From Nymphalis io (Eukaryota > Arthropoda > Insecta > Lepidoptera > Nymphalidae): a DNA stretch of 64,000 nucleotides. The notes under the pieces are model-generated. The model did no database searches, had not been told where the DNA came from, and saw only the letters and a program-made list of their open reading frames with translations. Below are positions 60,767-64,000 of this stretch, one piece after another. The DNA is taken from contig NC_065899.1 in assembly GCF_905147045.1 (NCBI RefSeq), positions 1,934,501 through 1,998,500 of the forward strand, given 5' to 3'. The translations under genes and the position numbers were made by a program. Positions within the stretch are counted from its first letter, which is position 1; each line of letters starts with the position of its first letter.

Positions 60767-61037
60767 AATACAAGAAGTGGACGATAGTTTCTTTGAAAAA
60801 TTTGGATCGATCCTCAAGCAAGCGACACAGAAAGCTGCACTCGAAGAATCTACACCTTTAGCTCCATTAAAAGAAGTTGAAGAGCAAGACGGAGAGAAGG
60901 TCACAGTCGCAGAGGTAGCTGAGAGTCGAAGTGTGACACGTGACTCGGACAGTGGCAATGAAACTTTACTTGACACAGACTCGGAGCCTGAAGACCCGGA
61001 GAAAGTAGACTTTTACGTTGAAGCTGTAGGCTGGAAC
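60767..61037 (+). CDS. Shared second coding exon of the alternative-promoter gene
   Basis: It is bounded by TTTTCAG (60760-60766) and AAC/GTGAGT (61037/61038). After one base completing a split codon it encodes 90 residues: IQEVDDSFFEKFGSILKQAT, then a long acidic stretch (LKEVEEQDGEKV, DSDSGNETLLDTDSEPEDPE) and VDFYVEAVGWN. It starts in the phase required by all three upstream exons and ends in phase 0. The family was not recognised. The acidic Ser/Asp/Glu part is likely disordered, and DFYVEAVGWN looks like the beginning of a folded domain continued in later exons. The rest of the gene should lie to the right, perhaps beyond the window. Confidence 0.75.
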
Positions 61038-61099
61038 GTGAGTACTTTGATAATCAATTGTTTATTATTTATATCTAATGTAGAACGCATACTTTATTT

Positions 61100-61394
61100 A
61101 TTTATTGAATAGGTAGGCGGACGAGCATATGGGCCACCTGATGGTAAGTGGTAACCAATGCCTATAGACATTGGCATTGTAAGAAATGTTAACCATCGCT
61201 TACCTCGCCAATGCGCCACTAACCTTGGGAACTAAGATGTTATGTCCCTTGTGCCTGTAATTACACTGGCTCATTCACCCTTCAAACCGGAACACAACAA
61301 TACCAAGTACTGATGTTTTGCGGTAGAATATCTGATGAGTGGGTGTACCTACCCAGACGAGCTTGCCTAAAGCCCTACTACCTACCAGTAAATT
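61100..61394 (-). mobile_element. Family C retroposon just after the shared exon
   Basis: Full-length copy beginning 62 bases inside the intron that follows the exon ending at 61037. Confidence 0.85.
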
Positions 61395-62923
61395 AAAACT
61401 TCTAAGTGACTAATAACCGATCTTTATTAATTTATTATACTCTGAAGTTGTAAAAACAAACTTTAATCTTTTAAATCATTGAGAAGCATATAAATAAAAC
61501 TCAAGGATATTAAAATATATTAACGGCTTTACCTGTAAATTATGCTTAGGGAGGGAACAGTTAAACAGTGCTGTCTTCTTTTAATGTTTAATTAATTAAT
61601 GATGACAGAAAGAGATAAATCATTTAACTAAACTTCGTATAAACAACTTTCATAAGTATTTATATTTCCAGATCAAGCGAATAATTAAACTAATTCGTGT
61701 TTTCAAGGTGGATCTCTAAACATAGTTTAAATATCTCGGCGTGTTGAAAATAGTGTTTCTTTCATAGAGTAGCAAGAGTGTAGCAATCATTGAATGTTGT
61801 TTATATGTCGGTATGAGCGGATGTCGGTCAATATTTTTTTATCGTTTTACTTTCATCTGAACTAGACATTGGAATATAATTATTTTAGGAATTATGTCGT
61901 GGTTCAAATTATAAGGCGTGTCGCTAAACGTATGTTACGTGAAATATTGGCACGTCTCCAGACATATCATTATATTGAACTTAACTATGTACTTATAAAA
62001 CCGTTTTAGTATCACTGGCAACGCCGTACGGACTTACTCGGATTGTTTTGTAGTATTTATATTTCGAATCAATTTTTTTTAAATAAAGTAAAACATTTAT
62101 TATTCAGGATAAGGTTAGGCTTATTAGTGAAATAAATTTAAAATTAGACCAGTAGTAGTTCTAAAATCTACCTTCTGGAATATTAAATATGATGTACATA
62201 TGTAGAGATGTATAAGCAAACAATAATAATATATTATATTATTAAATTTATAGAAGATAATGTATATCGCTTTGTTTTCTTCTAAACTCGTTAAATTGTA
62301 TGAACTATGAATTAGATATATTTGTAATAATAATAAAATAATATAATATATTATAATTACTAGTATATCAAATAAAGCGTTTCGTTAGAGCAAATTTGTG
62401 CTTAGCTTTAAAAACCGCGGACACAATATTAAAAAATTAAACGGAATCCCATCTTATGTTCTAATTTTGACAAACTAACGTGTTAATCTTTTATTTAAAA
62501 AATGATTTTTTTTATTCATATGCAGCGATATAGTGTAGATTGTATACAAATGTGTGCAGACGCCCATTGCCCATTTAAAAATATACTCGCGGCCATGGTA
62601 GGTGTTCCATATACTGACAGTGTGAGCACAGACGCACAATGCCCCAGCCGTGGCATCTTGCCAATTCTTTCATCCATGGTTTATTTTGTCAACTTTAACG
62701 CCAAGGTTACTTTGAATGAACCTCTTTGAAGAATGCATTTGTATATATTCATTGATAAAGCGATTCTCTGTAAAATAAAATAGATATATAAATTAGAAAG
62801 TTTAACATTTGAAGTAATTCTGTAAGAACAAGCTAATCTTGATATAGAATTTGATGGTAAATTTGTCAGAAAATGATGTGCGATGACTACTATAATTATA
62901 ATATTCATATTTATAATATTTAT

Positions 62924-62932
62924 ATATATATA

Positions 62933-62962
<30 letters not shown>
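62924..62962. repeat. TA microsatellite next to the H4 copy
   Basis: Interrupted TA repeats lie immediately after the stop codon of the H4 pseudogene on the minus strand. Confidence 0.8.
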
Positions 62963-62963
<1 letters not shown>

Positions 62964-62965
62964 AT

Positions 62966-63236
62966 TCACCCCCCAAAACTGTAAAGAGCTCTCCCTTGAT
63001 GTTTCAGAGCGTGTTCTGTATGTAACTGCATCGCGTATTACGTTTTCTAGAAAGATCTTCAAAACTCCACGAGTCTCTTTGTAAATGAGGTCGGATATTC
63101 TTTTACCTCCGCCTAGTCTGGCCAGTCTTCGTATCGCAGGCCTTGTGATGCCCTGAATGTTATCCCTGAGCACTTTACAGTAACACTTCGCGCCTCCCTT
63201 TCCTAGCCCTTTCCCGAATTTACCGCGACCTGACAT
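62966..63236 (-). pseudogene. Histone H4 retrocopy or decayed gene
   Basis: Reading from 63236 the frame begins MSGRGKFGKGLGKGGAK and continues through VLRDNIQGIT, PAIRRLARLGG, KRIS, ETRGVLK and FLENVIRDAVTY, unmistakably histone H4. Many invariant positions are changed, for example the RHR after Lys16 reads CYC. After AVTY the region for the last third is shortened, and the terminal part (QGR-LY-FGG, stop at 62966-62968) is found in another frame. An internal deletion with frameshift has therefore removed roughly 20 residues. H4 is among the most conserved proteins known, so this copy is not a working nucleosomal H4. A TA microsatellite lies directly after its stop. Confidence 0.85.
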
Positions 63237-64000
63237 TTTGTTCGACAATGTTGAAATGGCCATATAATGCAACTAACAAATTAGCTACTTATGATAAGCA
63301 GGGTTTCAAGTTATTATAATCTGTTCGAGTATCGTTCATGATCTTGTGATAAGTCATGATTGTTGACGTAATACTTCACTGGAAGTGTGATTATAGAAAG
63401 GTATTAGGTCCTTAAAAAGCACAATATGTTGAGCATTTAAATAAGCAATTTTATTATATATGTTTAAAGAAACATTTTGTTCGCGTTTTGATATTTAATT
63501 AATTGTAAATCTATTAGCTTCCCGTGTATGAAGAAGTAAGGGCAGTATGAGTTACTTTTTATCCAATTTTCAACCAAATCTGTCGTTTTTGCGTGAAATT
63601 TCACATGAGTAAATATGTTTTTAGACAAAGAACTCTGCTCATTTGAAGTTGATTTTAAAACACGTCACTACACTTCCGCGTATTAGTAGGTACAAGTATA
63701 TTAGTCAAAGTGTGACACAAAAAAGCACTCTCATATAACACTGTACCCTGTAATAAAATTATTACATACGACTCCATATTTGCATCGACTATTTCTGCTT
63801 AATATACAATATGTTGCTATTAATAATAACTTAATATAAATTAACTTTATTAAATACAAAAGTTAATCAGTCTCTGTATAGAAATTAATAAAATTTATCT
63901 TTTTATTTGTCACAATCACTAAAACTTACAAATTTTTGGGGCAATCGCTTTCGTTGAACTGGTTTATGATTAAGTTGCATGATTTAACCGACAAATATTA
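63237..64000. other. AT-rich sequence, nothing recognised
   Basis: The region upstream of the H4 copy to the window end shows no open frame of interest, no family repeat and no RNA gene. Confidence 0.5.

Larger units (their letters stand above)
61038..62965. other. Downstream intron or intergenic region
   Basis: It contains a poly(A)-retroposon copy (61100-61394), then AT-rich sequence and a TA microsatellite (about 62924-62962). A weak candidate exon is at 62526-62597. The next exon of the gene ending at 61037 is not otherwise visible. Confidence 0.4.

Noticed and set aside
1..64000. CRISPR arrays, operons, phage or bacterial insertion sequences
   Set aside because: The window is eukaryotic nuclear DNA. 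The repeats are dispersed transposons and microsatellites with no spacer-repeat arrangement.

Overview
The window is nuclear DNA from an insect, almost certainly a moth or butterfly. It is strongly AT-rich, its genes are split by GT-AG introns, and it is packed with short interspersed elements whose consensus I recognise from Lepidoptera. One of them resembles the Metulj SINEs of nymphalid butterflies. No prokaryotic, viral or CRISPR feature was seen.

Layout. (1) 858-8200, plus strand: the last five coding exons and 3' UTR of cytosolic 5'-nucleotidase II (NT5C2), whose start lies left of the window. (2) 10122-15205, minus: a complete four-exon FRA10AC1 homologue. (3) 16843-17823, minus: a single-exon C2H2 zinc-finger protein. 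(4) 19360-25154, plus: a complete five-exon RNASEH2A, the catalytic subunit of RNase H2, carrying an internal PCNA-binding-like motif. Its introns hold several SINEs and a MITE with perfect terminal inverted repeats. (5) 26704-29225, plus: a three-exon secreted or membrane-anchored protein rich in YGPP repeats. (6) 29.3-37.4 kb: gene-poor and full of nested retroposons. (7) 37435-61037, plus: part of an unidentified gene with three candidate alternative first coding exons (37435, 50179, 56475). All three end in the same codon phase and each reads in frame into a shared exon at 60767-61037. The rest of this gene must lie further right. (8) 57757-59280, plus: an intronless succinate-semialdehyde dehydrogenase gene nested in the last intron of that gene. 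(9) 62966-63236, minus: a degenerate histone H4 copy.

The genes do not form a pathway. NT5C2 handles purine nucleotides, FRA10AC1 is a nuclear protein linked to splicing, RNASEH2A removes ribonucleotides from DNA, and SSADH belongs to GABA catabolism. Between genes the DNA is mostly transposable-element debris: at least three tRNA-derived SINE families, a poly(A)-tailed retroposon family, 5'-truncated LINE tails (some with clear target-site duplications), foldback elements and TA microsatellites.

All exon borders were read by eye from splice consensus, frame and remembered family sequence. No alignment or database search was run.
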